From: CAZMRF01 sp964568735
GTDB taxonomy: Bacteria; Acidobacteriota; Polarisedimenticolia; JACPZX01
Assembly (NCBI GenBank): GCA_964568735.1
Contig: CAZMRF010000004.1
Span: forward strand, 1 to 64,000
DNA: 64,000 nucleotides
Reading direction: 5' to 3'
Shown: positions 44,754-57,060 of the stretch, piece after piece
How the letters are laid out: the number at the start of each line of letters is the position of its first letter
Numbering within the stretch: the stretch's first letter is position 1
Notes under the pieces: generated by a model
Databases searched by the model: none
What the model was told of the DNA's origin: nothing
The model's input: only the letters and a program-made list of their open reading frames with translations
Program-made: the position numbers and the translations under genes

Positions 44754-45970
44754 TTCCGGGAGGAAGTTGGAGCCCAGGGCGAAGCCGTTCGAGGCGCGAC
44801 AGCGAGATTCTGCGCGGCCTGCCGGTGACTATGGCCGCTCTGTGCTTCGTGGTGGCGCCGTACGCGAGCGCCCAGGCCGCCGCGGAGGCGGTCTCTTTCA
44901 CCTCCGATCGCTGGGTCGTACGAGGCGACGAGACCCGGGTCGAGCAGCACCTCGGGCGCGAGAGCCTCTACGTGAAGGGCGCCACCCTCTGGCTGAAGGA
45001 CGTCGAGTTCCTCGACGGAACGATCGACTTCGACATCGCCGTCACGGGGGAGAGAGGCTTCATGGGAGCCCTGTGGCGGCTCCAGGACGAGAACGACTAC
45101 GAGGAGTTCTACATCCGTCCCCACATGTCGGGGAACCCCGACGCGACCCAGTACACGCCGGTCTTCAACGGGGTCGCGGCCTGGCAGCTCTACCACGGGG
45201 AGGGCTACACGGCGCCCGTTCAGTACCGGATGAACGAGTGGATCCACGTCCGGATCGTCGTGTCCGGATCCCAGGGGGAGGTCTACGTGGATTCGGACAA
45301 GCCCGTTCTCTTCATGCGCGAGATGAAGCGGCCCGTACGGCCGGGCAAGGTCGGCCTCGTCTCTCCCGGCCCGGCGGAGGCCCACTTCGCGAACTTCGTC
45401 TACACGCTGGAGGAGAAGCCTCTCCTCAAGTCGGGCCCGCCCTCTTCGTCCCGGCTGGAGCCGGCTCCCGGGACCATCCGGACCTGGGGCGTCTCCTCGG
45501 CCTTCGACGAGAGCACGCTGGACGAGAAATACGTCCTGACCGACACCGACATCCGGGGCCTCGCCTGGGATCCGGCCGAGGCGGAACCCACGGGCCTCGT
45601 GAACCTCGCGGCGCTGCGCGCCTTCGGCGAGAAGGCGGATACGGTGTTCGCGCGCGTGACGCTGCGCTCGGAGCGAGTTCAGGTCAAGCGAGTCTCGTTC
45701 GGGTACAGCGATCGAGTGAAGGTCTGGTTCAACGGACGGCTGATCTACGGCGGATCCAACGTCTACCAGTCGCGCGACTACCGCTACCTGGGCACCATCG
45801 GGCTCTTCGAGGATCTCTACCTGCCGCTGCGCAAGGGAGACAACGAGCTGTGGTTCGCCGTCTCGGAGAGCTTCGGGGGGTGGGGGATACTCGCGCGCCT
45901 CGAGGACGAGCAGGGAGTCTCGATGAGCGTGGCGGGGGCACCGGCCCTCACGGTTCCGCCGGCCCCGTAA
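44750..45970 (+). CDS. secreted LamG/DUF1080-like carbohydrate-binding-type protein
   Basis: 406 residues from GTG 44750, which overlaps the previous stop (GTGA). An Arg-rich n-region and hydrophobic core (GLPVTMAALCFVVAPYASAQA) form a signal peptide; ATG 44831 is a shorter alternative. Residues about 50-230 form a concanavalin-like sandwich (FLDGTIDFDIAVTGERGFMG, EFYIRPHMSG, RMNEWIHVRIVVSGSQGEVYVDSD). The second half repeats beta structure with FGYSDRVKVWFNGRLIYGG, a jelly-roll-like motif seen in sialidase/glycosidase accessory domains. No catalytic site is recognised. It is probably periplasmic or extracellular, binding or presenting glycans. Confidence 0.65.
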   Translation: MIPGGSWSPGRSRSRRDSEILRGLPVTMAALCFVVAPYASAQAAAEAVSFTSDRWVVRGDETRVEQHLGRESLYVKGATLWLKDVEFLDGTIDFDIAVTGERGFMGALWRLQDENDYEEFYIRPHMSGNPDATQYTPVFNGVAAWQLYHGEGYTAPVQYRMNEWIHVRIVVSGSQGEVYVDSDKPVLFMREMKRPVRPGKVGLVSPGPAEAHFANFVYTLEEKPLLKSGPPSSSRLEPAPGTIRTWGVSSAFDESTLDEKYVLTDTDIRGLAWDPAEAEPTGLVNLAALRAFGEKADTVFARVTLRSERVQVKRVSFGYSDRVKVWFNGRLIYGGSNVYQSRDYRYLGTIGLFEDLYLPLRKGDNELWFAVSESFGGWGILARLEDEQGVSMSVAGAPALTVPPAP

Positions 45971-46017
45971 TGGCTCGGAGATAGCCGAAGCCCGCCTCCT
46001 TCCTCGCTCCATCGTCG

Positions 46018-48429
46018 ATGCGAACCACAGCCAGCCAGAAGGACATCTCCTCCGAACCGGTTCTTCCCTACGGCTTGATTGTCCTCGTCGTCAGCGTGGC
46101 GCTTCTCAGCGCCCAGGTCACTGCGACGCGCCTCCTCGGATACAGGTTCTACTACCACTTCGTCTTCCTGGTGATCTCGATGGCTCAACTGGGCCTCGCC
46201 GCGGCTGGTGCCTGGGTGTACGCGTCGAGACGCGTGTCCGCCTCGCCTGGACGCCTTGTCAGATGGCTCCTGGGCGCCGCCGCCGTGGTGCTCCTCACGC
46301 TCGTGACCTACTCGTGGCTCTCACCAAGCCCCACTCTCGCCTTCGCCAAGGTGGATGTGCGGGCAGCTCCCTGGTACCTGATCCTTCTCGCCTCGCTCCT
46401 CGCCGCCCTCAACTTCTGCGGCGGCATGGTCCTCACCCTCGTATTCACGCGGCTCAAGAACAGAGTGGGAATGCTCTACGCGAGCGATCTGGCCGGCGCA
46501 TCGATGGGCGCTCTCGGGTCCGTGGGACTCATGTGGAAGGCCGGGCCCATCCGGGCCTTCCTGATCTCCGGCCTCATGGCCGCCGCTGCCGCCGCCTTCC
46601 TCCTGGCGCACGAAGCCTGGCGAAATCGAGGCGGGAGCGCCATGCGAGCCCGGAGGACCGGGGAGAGAACGGGGAGGGAGGGGGCCGCAGGCGAGAGGGC
46701 GGCCGGCAGGTGGTCGGTGACCACCCTGTTGATCCTGACGGCGCTGCTCCTCGCTGCCCTGTGGCGGCCGGATGGACTGGACCCGAACGTGAAGTTCCAG
46801 CGCGCATCGGGATCCGTCCGGTCGGAGTGGAACCACATCGCCAGGACCGACTCGCTGCGGCCGGGCCGATACGTCATTGACGGGGACGCCTCGACGGACC
46901 TTTTCGAGCGCGTCATGTCCGATGGCGCCTCCCCCGAGTTCCTGATCGCGGCGGAGAAGCCGGCGGTGGCCATCATCGGCGTCGGAGCCGGTCCCGAGCT
47001 GGTCGGCGCGGTGGAGGCCGGCGCTTCGTCCGTCCTTGCGGTGGACATCAATCCCACCATCATGCGGTGGAACCTCGAGGAGGACCGCGCCCTCAACGAC
47101 GATCTTTTTCACCTCCCGATCGTGGAGAACGTCGTGGACGAGGGGCGCCACGCGCTGCGCTCTTCTCCCCGCTCGTTCGACCTGATCATGATGTACGCCA
47201 TCGACACGTACACCGCTTCCTCGCAGGGTGCCTACAGTCTAACTGAAAATTTCCTGTACACCAGCGAGGCGATCCAGGACTTCCATTCCAAGCTGACCGC
47301 GCGCGGAGTCCTGGCCATTCGCCGATGGCTCTTGTTTCCCCCGCGGGAGACCATGCGTCTCTTCACGACGGCCCACTTCGCGCTCGCGAAGCTCGGAGTG
47401 CGCCGCCCGGAGGACCACCTCATCGTCCTGGCTCCGGTGAAGGACTACCGCAGGGAGGATCTTCACGTCTGGGGATACTTCTTCCTCTCCCGATCGCCGT
47501 TCACGCCGGAGCAGCTCGCCGGGCTGGACCGCTTCGTCGCCGCTCGGGGTTGGTCGTACCTGTACCGGCCGGGAGGGAACGAGGAGACGGAGTTCTCAGC
47601 CTTCGTGAGGGCCGCCGACAAGCAGGCCTTCTACGATGAGTACCCCTACATCGTCAAGCCGGCGCAAGACTCGAATCCCTACTTCTTCCAGTTCACGCTG
47701 CCCTGGTCCTCGCGGGGCACACTCCCGCGTCATGTCGAAGCGCTCTACTCCGAGAGCGGGTCGCTTCTCATGGCGTGGCTCCCGGCCGCCCTCGTGCTCG
47801 CCGCAATCCTGCTCGGGGTCCCTTGGCTCCTGAGCGAGCGCACTCCCGCAGCCGGGCGGAGCCTGCGGGGACCGCTCGCCTACTTCGCGGCCCTGGGCGC
47901 AGGATTCATGGCCTTCGAGCTGCCGGCGATCCAGGTGATGACATTATTCCTGGGGCACCCGACGTATGCCCTCAGCGTGGTCCTGGCGGCCCTGCTCGCG
48001 TCGGCCGGCGCCGGGAGTTTCCTCATGGGGCGCCTGCCGCTGCCGGCGATTCGACCCGTCCTCCTCGTCGTCATAACGCTCGCGCTGATCTGCGCGGCGG
48101 CCCTGCTCCCGCTGGCGCACGCGCTGATATACCTGCCGTTCTGGGCCCGCCTCGTGACGACCCTTGCCTGCCTGGTGGTCATCGGAGTGCCTCTCGGCAT
48201 GCCATTCGTCGCGGGGATCCGTCTCATCGACGAGAGTCAGCGTCACCTGGTCGCCTGGGCCTGGGCGGGTAACGGGGCTGCATCCGTGGTGGGATCGAGC
48301 GCCCTCATGATCGTGCTGGTCTACGCGAGCAGCACCGCGGCATTCCTCGTCGCTGCGGGCTGCTACACCACGGCGCTCCTGGTCCTGGGAAAAGGGGTTT
48401 CGGTCTCGCCGGGCGCCGTGCGCACGTAG
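46018..48429 (+). CDS. membrane-embedded spermidine-synthase-like protein
   Basis: 803 residues: an N-terminal block of about seven membrane helices, a cytoplasmic Rossmann domain (about 315-500: VAIIGVGAGPELVGAVEAGA, VLAVDINPTIMRWNLEED) of the spermidine synthase/SAM methyltransferase type, and six more C-terminal helices. Such fusions are widespread and unassigned; they probably modify a membrane-associated substrate rather than make polyamines. It follows the LamG-like gene by 47 bases in the same direction. The motif after the binding site reads MMYAIDTYTASSQGAYSLTE, keeping the aminopropyltransferase-like loop only partly. Confidence 0.78.
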   Translation: MRTTASQKDISSEPVLPYGLIVLVVSVALLSAQVTATRLLGYRFYYHFVFLVISMAQLGLAAAGAWVYASRRVSASPGRLVRWLLGAAAVVLLTLVTYSWLSPSPTLAFAKVDVRAAPWYLILLASLLAALNFCGGMVLTLVFTRLKNRVGMLYASDLAGASMGALGSVGLMWKAGPIRAFLISGLMAAAAAAFLLAHEAWRNRGGSAMRARRTGERTGREGAAGERAAGRWSVTTLLILTALLLAALWRPDGLDPNVKFQRASGSVRSEWNHIARTDSLRPGRYVIDGDASTDLFERVMSDGASPEFLIAAEKPAVAIIGVGAGPELVGAVEAGASSVLAVDINPTIMRWNLEEDRALNDDLFHLPIVENVVDEGRHALRSSPRSFDLIMMYAIDTYTASSQGAYSLTENFLYTSEAIQDFHSKLTARGVLAIRRWLLFPPRETMRLFTTAHFALAKLGVRRPEDHLIVLAPVKDYRREDLHVWGYFFLSRSPFTPEQLAGLDRFVAARGWSYLYRPGGNEETEFSAFVRAADKQAFYDEYPYIVKPAQDSNPYFFQFTLPWSSRGTLPRHVEALYSESGSLLMAWLPAALVLAAILLGVPWLLSERTPAAGRSLRGPLAYFAALGAGFMAFELPAIQVMTLFLGHPTYALSVVLAALLASAGAGSFLMGRLPLPAIRPVLLVVITLALICAAALLPLAHALIYLPFWARLVTTLACLVVIGVPLGMPFVAGIRLIDESQRHLVAWAWAGNGAASVVGSSALMIVLVYASSTAAFLVAAGCYTTALLVLGKGVSVSPGAVRT

Positions 48430-48445
48430 GAGCCGGCGGAGCCGC

Positions 48446-49837
48446 TCAGGACATGTGGCTGGAGAGGTAGTCGATCAGGTCGATGTTCGTGATGATCGCC
48501 GTGATCCTCTCCCCGTCCTTCACGAGGGCCACGTTTCCGCGGGCGCAGGCGGCGGCGAGCTCGGCGACGGGCCGGGAGGGCTCCACGATCGTGTAGTGGT
48601 GGGCGACCATGTCGGCGACCGGATGGTCCACGGTGGCCGGATCCGCGAGCATGGCCTTGAGCAGGTGCGCCTCCTCGATGATTCCGAGGAGCTTGCCTTC
48701 CCCGAGAACCGGAACCTGCGAGATCCCGTGCTTCTTCATCAGACGAATGACCGCCGCCACGCTGTCGCCGGGCGCCGCCGTCACCAGCCGGAGGTCGCGC
48801 GTGGCCACGAGGTCGCCGACGGTCCCCAGCGTGCCCGCGGCCTCCAGGAAGGAGTTCTCGCGCATCCACTGGTCGTCGAAGACCTTGCTCAGGTAGCGGG
48901 AGCCTGAATCCGGCGCGAGAATGAGGATCGTCCTGATCTCGGGATGCGCCTTCGCGTACTTCAATCCTCCGCAGACCGCGCCGCCACCGGAGCCGCCGGT
49001 GAAGATACCCTCCAGGCGCGTCAACTCGCGCGCCGTGAGGAAGCACTCCCTGTCGCTCACCTGGACGACCTCGTCGATGACGCTGAAGTCGATGGTACCC
49101 GGGATGAAGTCCTCCCCGAACCCCTCGACCTTGTAGCTCTTGACCAGCTCCGTGACCTTCCCGGACTTCCAGTAGTCGTAGAAGACGGAGCCGACGGGGT
49201 CGATCGCGACCATCTTGATCGAGGGTTTCCTCGCCTTGAGGAACCTCCCGATCCCCGAGATGGTGCCGCCGGTTCCGGTGGCAACCACCACGGCCTCCAG
49301 GTGCTCGCCCATCTGCTCCCAGATCTCGGGCCCCGTCGTGTTCTCGTGGGCCTTCGGGTTGGAGAGGTTCTGGTACTGGTTGGCCAGCCAGCCGCCGGGA
49401 GTCTCTTCGGCGATGCGCCGCGCGACGTTGTAGTAGGAGCGGGGGTCGTCGGGAAGAACGGCCGTGGGCGTCGTCACGACCCGCGCTCCGAAGGCGCGCA
49501 GGGCCTTGATCTTCTCGTCGCTGACCTTGTCGGGCATGACGAGGACCGACTTGTAGCCCCGGGCCGCCCCCACGAGGGCGAGCCCCATGCCCGTGTTCCC
49601 GGAGGTGCACTCCACGATGGTCCCGCCGGGCTTGAGGGCCCCGGAGCTTTCCGCGTCCAGGATCATCTGCACGGCGATGCGGTCCTTCACCGAGGAGCCG
49701 GGGTTGAGGTACTCGAGCTTCACGTAGAAGGTGGTCCCGAGGTCCCTGGCCATCCGGTTCAGGCGCACGATAGGAGTGTGCCCGATGAGAGAGACCACGT
49801 CGTCGTAGACGTCCTTCATTCCCTGGATGCGGCCCAT
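48446..49837 (-). CDS. cystathionine beta-synthase-like PLP enzyme with CBS domains
   Basis: 463 residues. The PLP fold-type II core has Schiff-base Lys51 in GSSVKDR, the substrate loop TSGNTGMGLAL and the phosphate loop GTGGTISGIGR. A pair of CBS motifs follows (about 340-463: LRLVTAAPGDSVAAVIRLMKKHG, ISQVPVLGEGKLLGIIEE). There is no N-terminal haem region. It should condense serine (or O-acetylserine) with homocysteine or sulfide, with the CBS pair sensing a nucleotide or SAM. TAGAAT lies 9 bases before ATG 49837; ATG 49819 is an alternative start. Confidence 0.88.
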   Translation of the reverse strand: MGRIQGMKDVYDDVVSLIGHTPIVRLNRMARDLGTTFYVKLEYLNPGSSVKDRIAVQMILDAESSGALKPGGTIVECTSGNTGMGLALVGAARGYKSVLVMPDKVSDEKIKALRAFGARVVTTPTAVLPDDPRSYYNVARRIAEETPGGWLANQYQNLSNPKAHENTTGPEIWEQMGEHLEAVVVATGTGGTISGIGRFLKARKPSIKMVAIDPVGSVFYDYWKSGKVTELVKSYKVEGFGEDFIPGTIDFSVIDEVVQVSDRECFLTARELTRLEGIFTGGSGGGAVCGGLKYAKAHPEIRTILILAPDSGSRYLSKVFDDQWMRENSFLEAAGTLGTVGDLVATRDLRLVTAAPGDSVAAVIRLMKKHGISQVPVLGEGKLLGIIEEAHLLKAMLADPATVDHPVADMVAHHYTIVEPSRPVAELAAACARGNVALVKDGERITAIITNIDLIDYLSSHMS

Positions 49838-49849
49838 GGCGGCGACATT

Positions 49850-50070
49850 CTAGCCCATCGAGGGATGGCGCTTCGCCGTGAGCGGATTCCCGGCGATGAC
49901 GAGACGTAGGACACCGCGCAGCGGGAAGGTGACTTCGACCTCGGTCGGGCCGCGCCGGCAGCTCGACGGGTCGAGGGTGCCTCCTGCCCTTCCGGTCCCT
50001 GCTCGGCGGCCGGGGCGCCGATGACGGCGGCGCCCGCGAGAAGCACCGCCGCCACGAGCATGGTCGTCAC
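49850..50070 (-). pseudogene. small secreted protein, probably frameshifted
   Basis: A GTG at 50070 overlaps the stop of the membrane-metalloprotease gene (GTGA) and begins a signal-peptide-like sequence (MLVAAVLLAGAAVIGAPAAEQ). About 27 codons in, the plausible protein continues in another frame: GGTLDPSSCRRGPTEVEV, then FPLRGVLRLVIAGNPLTA, ending at TAG 49850. Without the shift the first frame runs 84 residues of Arg/Ser-rich, noncoding-looking sequence into the next promoter. It is either a decayed gene or a sequencing error. Function unknown. Confidence 0.35.
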
Positions 50071-51011
50071 GCCGCCCGCCGCCGGTGGACGATGAGGCAG
50101 AGAAGGGGAGGCAGCGCGCAGCAGAAGAGGAAAAGCCCGGCGACGTTCTTCAACTCCGTGCCCAGATAGATCTCGGCAATCTGGCTGAAGTCCATCCAGG
50201 ATCCGCCCCCCTTGGCCAGCTCGTACTCTACGCGCCGCTCCTGGTTCAGGAGCAGCCCCGAGGCGAAATGGATGTCGTGGAGCAGGATGAAGGCTCCGGC
50301 GAAGGCGTAGGCAGGCCGCTCGGCCCGGATCTGGATCCTCTCCCCGCTGATGGCGCGGTGGAGGAAGATTCCCGCGAAGATGAGCTCGGAGCCGTGTCCC
50401 ATGAAAAGACGCAAGACTTCGTGGATGGAGGTGAAGGCGGCAAGGCTGTAGGCCGCCGTGATTGCGGCCAGGGCTGCCATCGCCGCGCGGCTCGCCCTGA
50501 GATGGAAGATGCCGAGCCCCAATGCAGCATAGATGAGGACCATGACGCCGGGATGGCGGCTCTGGTGGATGGTCACACCGCCCCCGTGCAGGAAGTCGAA
50601 AGCCGGGATGGAGGGGTAGCCGAAGATCCAGTTGGCCGCGAAGTGGCCGAACTCGTGGAGCAGGATCGTCAGGTGCCCGAAGATGAACCTGGGGAAGGGC
50701 ACCAGGACGCAGGCGAGCGCCAGCGCACCTCCGATGAGGAGCGCGCGACGGCCACCTTCGTCGAGCAGCGGCCCGTTGCCCTGGTGAAGACTCGCGAGAG
50801 AAGCCGTCGCCTTCGGCGGGAGAGTGCCGGCCGGTCCCGCCCACGGCGGGTGCTCTCGCCCGGGCCCGCCGGAGATCCCGGGGATGACCGGCGGCGGAAA
50901 AGTGCGCCGCGGTGGGATGGAGTTGCCGGCGATCTTCCGGAAGATGACGCCGCAGCGGGCGCACTCCGCCGCTCCCTCCGGTCCCGCATGCCCGCACTTG
51001 GGACAGGTCAA
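50067..51011 (-). CDS. membrane metalloprotease-like protein with zinc ribbon (M50-like)
   Basis: 314 residues. The N-terminus is a CxxC..CxxC zinc ribbon (Cys3, Cys6, Cys17, Cys20), then a Pro/Gly-rich linker. About seven membrane helices follow. The motif LLHEFGHFAANWIFGYPSIPAFDF (shown here in part as HEFGH, residues 119-123) supplies the two histidines and the glutamate of a zincin active site inside a membrane helix, as in site-2 proteases (M50). The third ligand is not certain; the PGVMVLIYAALG region does not give the usual LDG. It could be a regulated intramembrane protease, or only M50-like. A small secreted gene is coupled downstream. Confidence 0.68.
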   Translation of the reverse strand: MTCPKCGHAGPEGAAECARCGVIFRKIAGNSIPPRRTFPPPVIPGISGGPGREHPPWAGPAGTLPPKATASLASLHQGNGPLLDEGGRRALLIGGALALACVLVPFPRFIFGHLTILLHEFGHFAANWIFGYPSIPAFDFLHGGGVTIHQSRHPGVMVLIYAALGLGIFHLRASRAAMAALAAITAAYSLAAFTSIHEVLRLFMGHGSELIFAGIFLHRAISGERIQIRAERPAYAFAGAFILLHDIHFASGLLLNQERRVEYELAKGGGSWMDFSQIAEIYLGTELKNVAGLFLFCCALPPLLCLIVHRRRAA

Positions 51012-51106
51012 CCTGACTCACCTCCCTCGGGCCCCAACTTCGTGCCCTGCGCGCCGCGATTCCAGCCGCACATCTCGACAGGGAAGGTCCCGAGGGCCGG
51101 AGAGAC

Positions 51107-51135
51107 TTGACTAGTCTGACCAGATCGCCTACCGT
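51107..51135 (+). promoter_or_regulatory. promoter of the Phd-VapC pair with a palindrome in the spacer
   Basis: TTGACT (51107-51112), 17 bases, TACCGT (51130-51135), then only 6 bases to the GTG start. The palindrome GACTAGTC (51109-51116) overlaps the -35 box and could be the operator bound by the antitoxin-toxin complex. Confidence 0.55.
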
Positions 51136-51141
51136 CCCCGC

Positions 51142-51411
51142 GTGAGCCGGAAATACTCGACCTACGAGGCCAAGGCGAAGTTCAGTGAGATCTTGAGGAA
51201 GGTCCGTGCTGGCCAGCATGTGACCATTTCGTACAGGGGCGAAGCGGTGGCGGAGGTCCGGCCGATCTACGGCGCGCAGAAAGCCGAAGAGACGTTGCGA
51301 GAGCTGGAGGAGCAAGGAGTGCTCTCCCGTCCCGGCGCTCCCGCCGGCACGCTCGAACCCCTCGCCCGGAAGCCGGGCGCACTGAAGCGGTTTCTGGAGT
51401 CCCGGGATTGA
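51142..51411 (+). CDS. Phd/YefM-family antitoxin
   Basis: 89 residues from a GTG start. The N-terminal half (YSTYEAKAKFSEILRKVRAGQ, then VTISYRGEAVAEVRPI) is the Phd/YefM DNA-binding and dimer fold. The C-terminal tail (LEPLARKPGALKRFLESRD) is the flexible part that wraps the toxin. The VapC start (TTG) overlaps its stop. Self-repression is expected and a palindrome overlaps the promoter. A degenerate copy of its 3' end occurs at 59926-59985. Confidence 0.88.
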   Translation: MSRKYSTYEAKAKFSEILRKVRAGQHVTISYRGEAVAEVRPIYGAQKAEETLRELEEQGVLSRPGAPAGTLEPLARKPGALKRFLESRD

Positions 51412-51797
51412 GGCTCGCGTACGTGGACACCTCCAGCCTGGTGGCGGTGGCGCTCAACGAGCCGAATGGACACGACACCGCGGAGCGCCTCACGGGGTTT
51501 ACCCGCCTCGTATCCTCGAACCTGCTCGAAGCGGAGCTGCGCTCGGTCCTTTCTCGGGAGGGCGTTGAGGCCGACTGCTCGCCCTTGCTCTCGTGGCTCG
51601 GCTGGGTCTATCCCGACCGGCCCCTCACGCCCGAGTTCCGGGAGATCCTCGCACTAGGGAGGCTCAAGGGTGGAGACCTCTGGCACCTCGCCTGCGCCTT
51701 GTTCCTCAAGCGGAGGCTCCCGGATCTCGCCTTCGTGACCCTGGATCGAAAGCAGCGCGAGCTGGCCGAGGCGCTCGGGTTCGCGACCCGCTCCTGA
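51408..51797 (+). CDS. VapC-family PIN-domain toxin
   Basis: 129 residues from a TTG overlapping the antitoxin stop. The PIN-domain acidic residues are present: Asp7 in YVDTSSLVA, Glu in NLLEAELRSV, Asp in KGGDLWHLACAL and Asp in FVTLDRKQRELA. VapC toxins are Mg-dependent ribonucleases that cut tRNA or rRNA when the antitoxin is degraded. A second copy at 59982-60216 is broken by a 155-base internal deletion, so this is the only functional one in view. Confidence 0.88.
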   Translation: MRLAYVDTSSLVAVALNEPNGHDTAERLTGFTRLVSSNLLEAELRSVLSREGVEADCSPLLSWLGWVYPDRPLTPEFREILALGRLKGGDLWHLACALFLKRRLPDLAFVTLDRKQRELAEALGFATRS

Positions 51798-51858
51798 TTT
51801 GCCGGCTCCGCTCCCCTCGGATCTTCTTGCTGGAGGGAAGAGGGGGAAGCCCACATGC

Positions 51859-55767
<3,909 letters not shown>

Positions 55768-55851
55768 GGGGCGCAATCTCCTCTCGTGTAAGCGTTCCCT
55801 GATGGGTAGGAGAGGGTGGGAGGATGTTTTTTCCAGGGATGCTTCGGGGGA

Positions 55852-55857
55852 TATAAT
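55852..55857 (+). promoter_or_regulatory. -10 element of the sigma/anti-sigma/CHAT operon
   Basis: A consensus TATAAT lies 23 bases before TTG 55881; the -35 region (around 55829) is T-rich and weak. It looks like a housekeeping-sigma promoter rather than an ECF one. Confidence 0.5.
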
Positions 55858-55880
55858 CGGCCCCGAGGGACACAGGGCAC

Positions 55881-56399
55881 TTGAGCTCACGCTCCGATGA
55901 ATTCGGGCGGCTGGTGGAAAAGCACGCCCGCGTGATGGCGAGCGCTGTCCGCCGCGTCTGCGGAAAGCACCACGGGTTCCTGATCCCGGACGTGGAGCAG
56001 GAGGTTCGCCTCGCCCTCTGGAAGAGGCTCCAGTCCGGGAAAGAGATCGAACATCCGATCTCCTACCTCTACAAGGTGGCGCTGACGACGGCGCTCGCGG
56101 TGGTACAGAAGCTCGGCATAGCCGGGGGCGCGGCCGAGCCCGGTGAGCCGGTACCGGCCGAGCCTCGAGCGGACGTTCAGCGCGGACTGCTGCCCGTGGA
56201 GCGCGCTCTGCTGATCGCTCAGTCGCTGGAAACGCTGCCCCTCGACCAGTCTCGCGCTCTCAGGGGGTATCTGGCGGGAATGAACCACAAGGAGGTCGCC
56301 GCGCTCTTCGGATGGAGCGAATCAGTGGCTCGGCACAACATCTACGGCGGCATGGAGGCCCTCAGGGCAAGGGCCGGATTGGAGAAGCGCGGTGCCTGA
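55881..56399 (+). CDS. ECF-type RNA polymerase sigma factor
   Basis: 172 residues from TTG 55881. Region 2 is recognisable (HARVMASAVRRVCGKH, IPDVEQEVRLALWKRL, HPISYLYKVALTTAL), then region 4 with its helix-turn-helix (LPLDQSRALRGYLAGMNHKEVA, LFGWSESVARHNIYGGMEAL). Such short sigma factors switch on small regulons when their anti-sigma partner lets go. The anti-sigma gene starts 8 bases inside its end, and the TPR-CHAT protease gene overlaps the anti-sigma stop. Target promoters cannot be identified from one window. Confidence 0.85.
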   Translation: MSSRSDEFGRLVEKHARVMASAVRRVCGKHHGFLIPDVEQEVRLALWKRLQSGKEIEHPISYLYKVALTTALAVVQKLGIAGGAAEPGEPVPAEPRADVQRGLLPVERALLIAQSLETLPLDQSRALRGYLAGMNHKEVAALFGWSESVARHNIYGGMEALRARAGLEKRGA

Positions 56400-57060
56400 C
56401 ATCCAGGATGACGACCCGGATCTCGAAGCCTGGCGCCGGGCCGGGAAGACGCTCCAGGTCGATGGCTCCGACAGGTGCCCCGATCCCGGGCAGTTGGCGG
56501 AGCTGGTGATCACGGGATCCGGGGCGCTCGCCGATCACATCGTGTCCTGCCGGAGCTGCCTCCCCATGTACCGCAGCCTGCTCGCGCTCCACGAGCACGC
56601 AGCGAAGGAGCTGAAGGAGCCCGGTGCGCCGCGTTCCCACGCGTGGAGGAGAGGTGTCGCAGCGGCCGCGGCGGTGCTGATCGTGGGGGCCGGTGTCTCC
56701 TGGGTGTTGTGGCGGGAACGCATCACAGACGACAGAAGCGCGGATCGGTCCGCGCATCCGGAGTCCGCAGCCCTCGAGCGAACCTCCTCCGAACCGCCCG
56801 ACCTGGCCATGGTCGCCGCTCCACCGCCCCGGTTCTCGTGGTCTCCCGAGCCTGGCGCCGATGTCTACTGGGTGGTTCTCTACGACGCCGCGTCAACGGT
56901 GATCTGGAAGAGCCCGCGCGTGTCTCAGACACACGTCGTGCTGCCGCCGGAAGCCGGCGCGCGCCTCGTTTCCGGAGAGCCCTCCTTCTGGCGCGTGTTC
57001 TGGGTCGAGGGGCTGGAGCAACGTCAATCCCCGCTGCGCCAGTTCACGCTTGCGCCATGA
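56392..57060 (+). CDS. ZAS-type transmembrane anti-sigma factor
   Basis: 222 residues. The cytoplasmic N-terminus bears the zinc anti-sigma signature HxxxCxxC (His49, Cys53, Cys56 in HIVSCRSC) with an upstream Cys29. One membrane helix (about 88-107) follows, then a periplasmic part of 115 residues whose end (about 145-222: PRFSWSPEPGADVYWVVLYD) is Fn3-like. The gene overlaps the sigma gene by 8 bases and the CHAT gene by ATGA. Known relatives are cut by periplasmic and membrane proteases to free sigma; the coupled CHAT protease is the candidate here (inference). Confidence 0.82.
   Translation: MPDIQDDDPDLEAWRRAGKTLQVDGSDRCPDPGQLAELVITGSGALADHIVSCRSCLPMYRSLLALHEHAAKELKEPGAPRSHAWRRGVAAAAAVLIVGAGVSWVLWRERITDDRSADRSAHPESAALERTSSEPPDLAMVAAPPPRFSWSPEPGADVYWVVLYDAASTVIWKSPRVSQTHVVLPPEAGARLVSGEPSFWRVFWVEGLEQRQSPLRQFTLAP

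Noticed and set aside
55794..55798. GGAAC on the minus strand as an ECF -35 box for the giant secreted protein
   Set aside because: It lies only 26 bases from the ATG, so transcription would start inside the coding region, and no matching -10 is seen.
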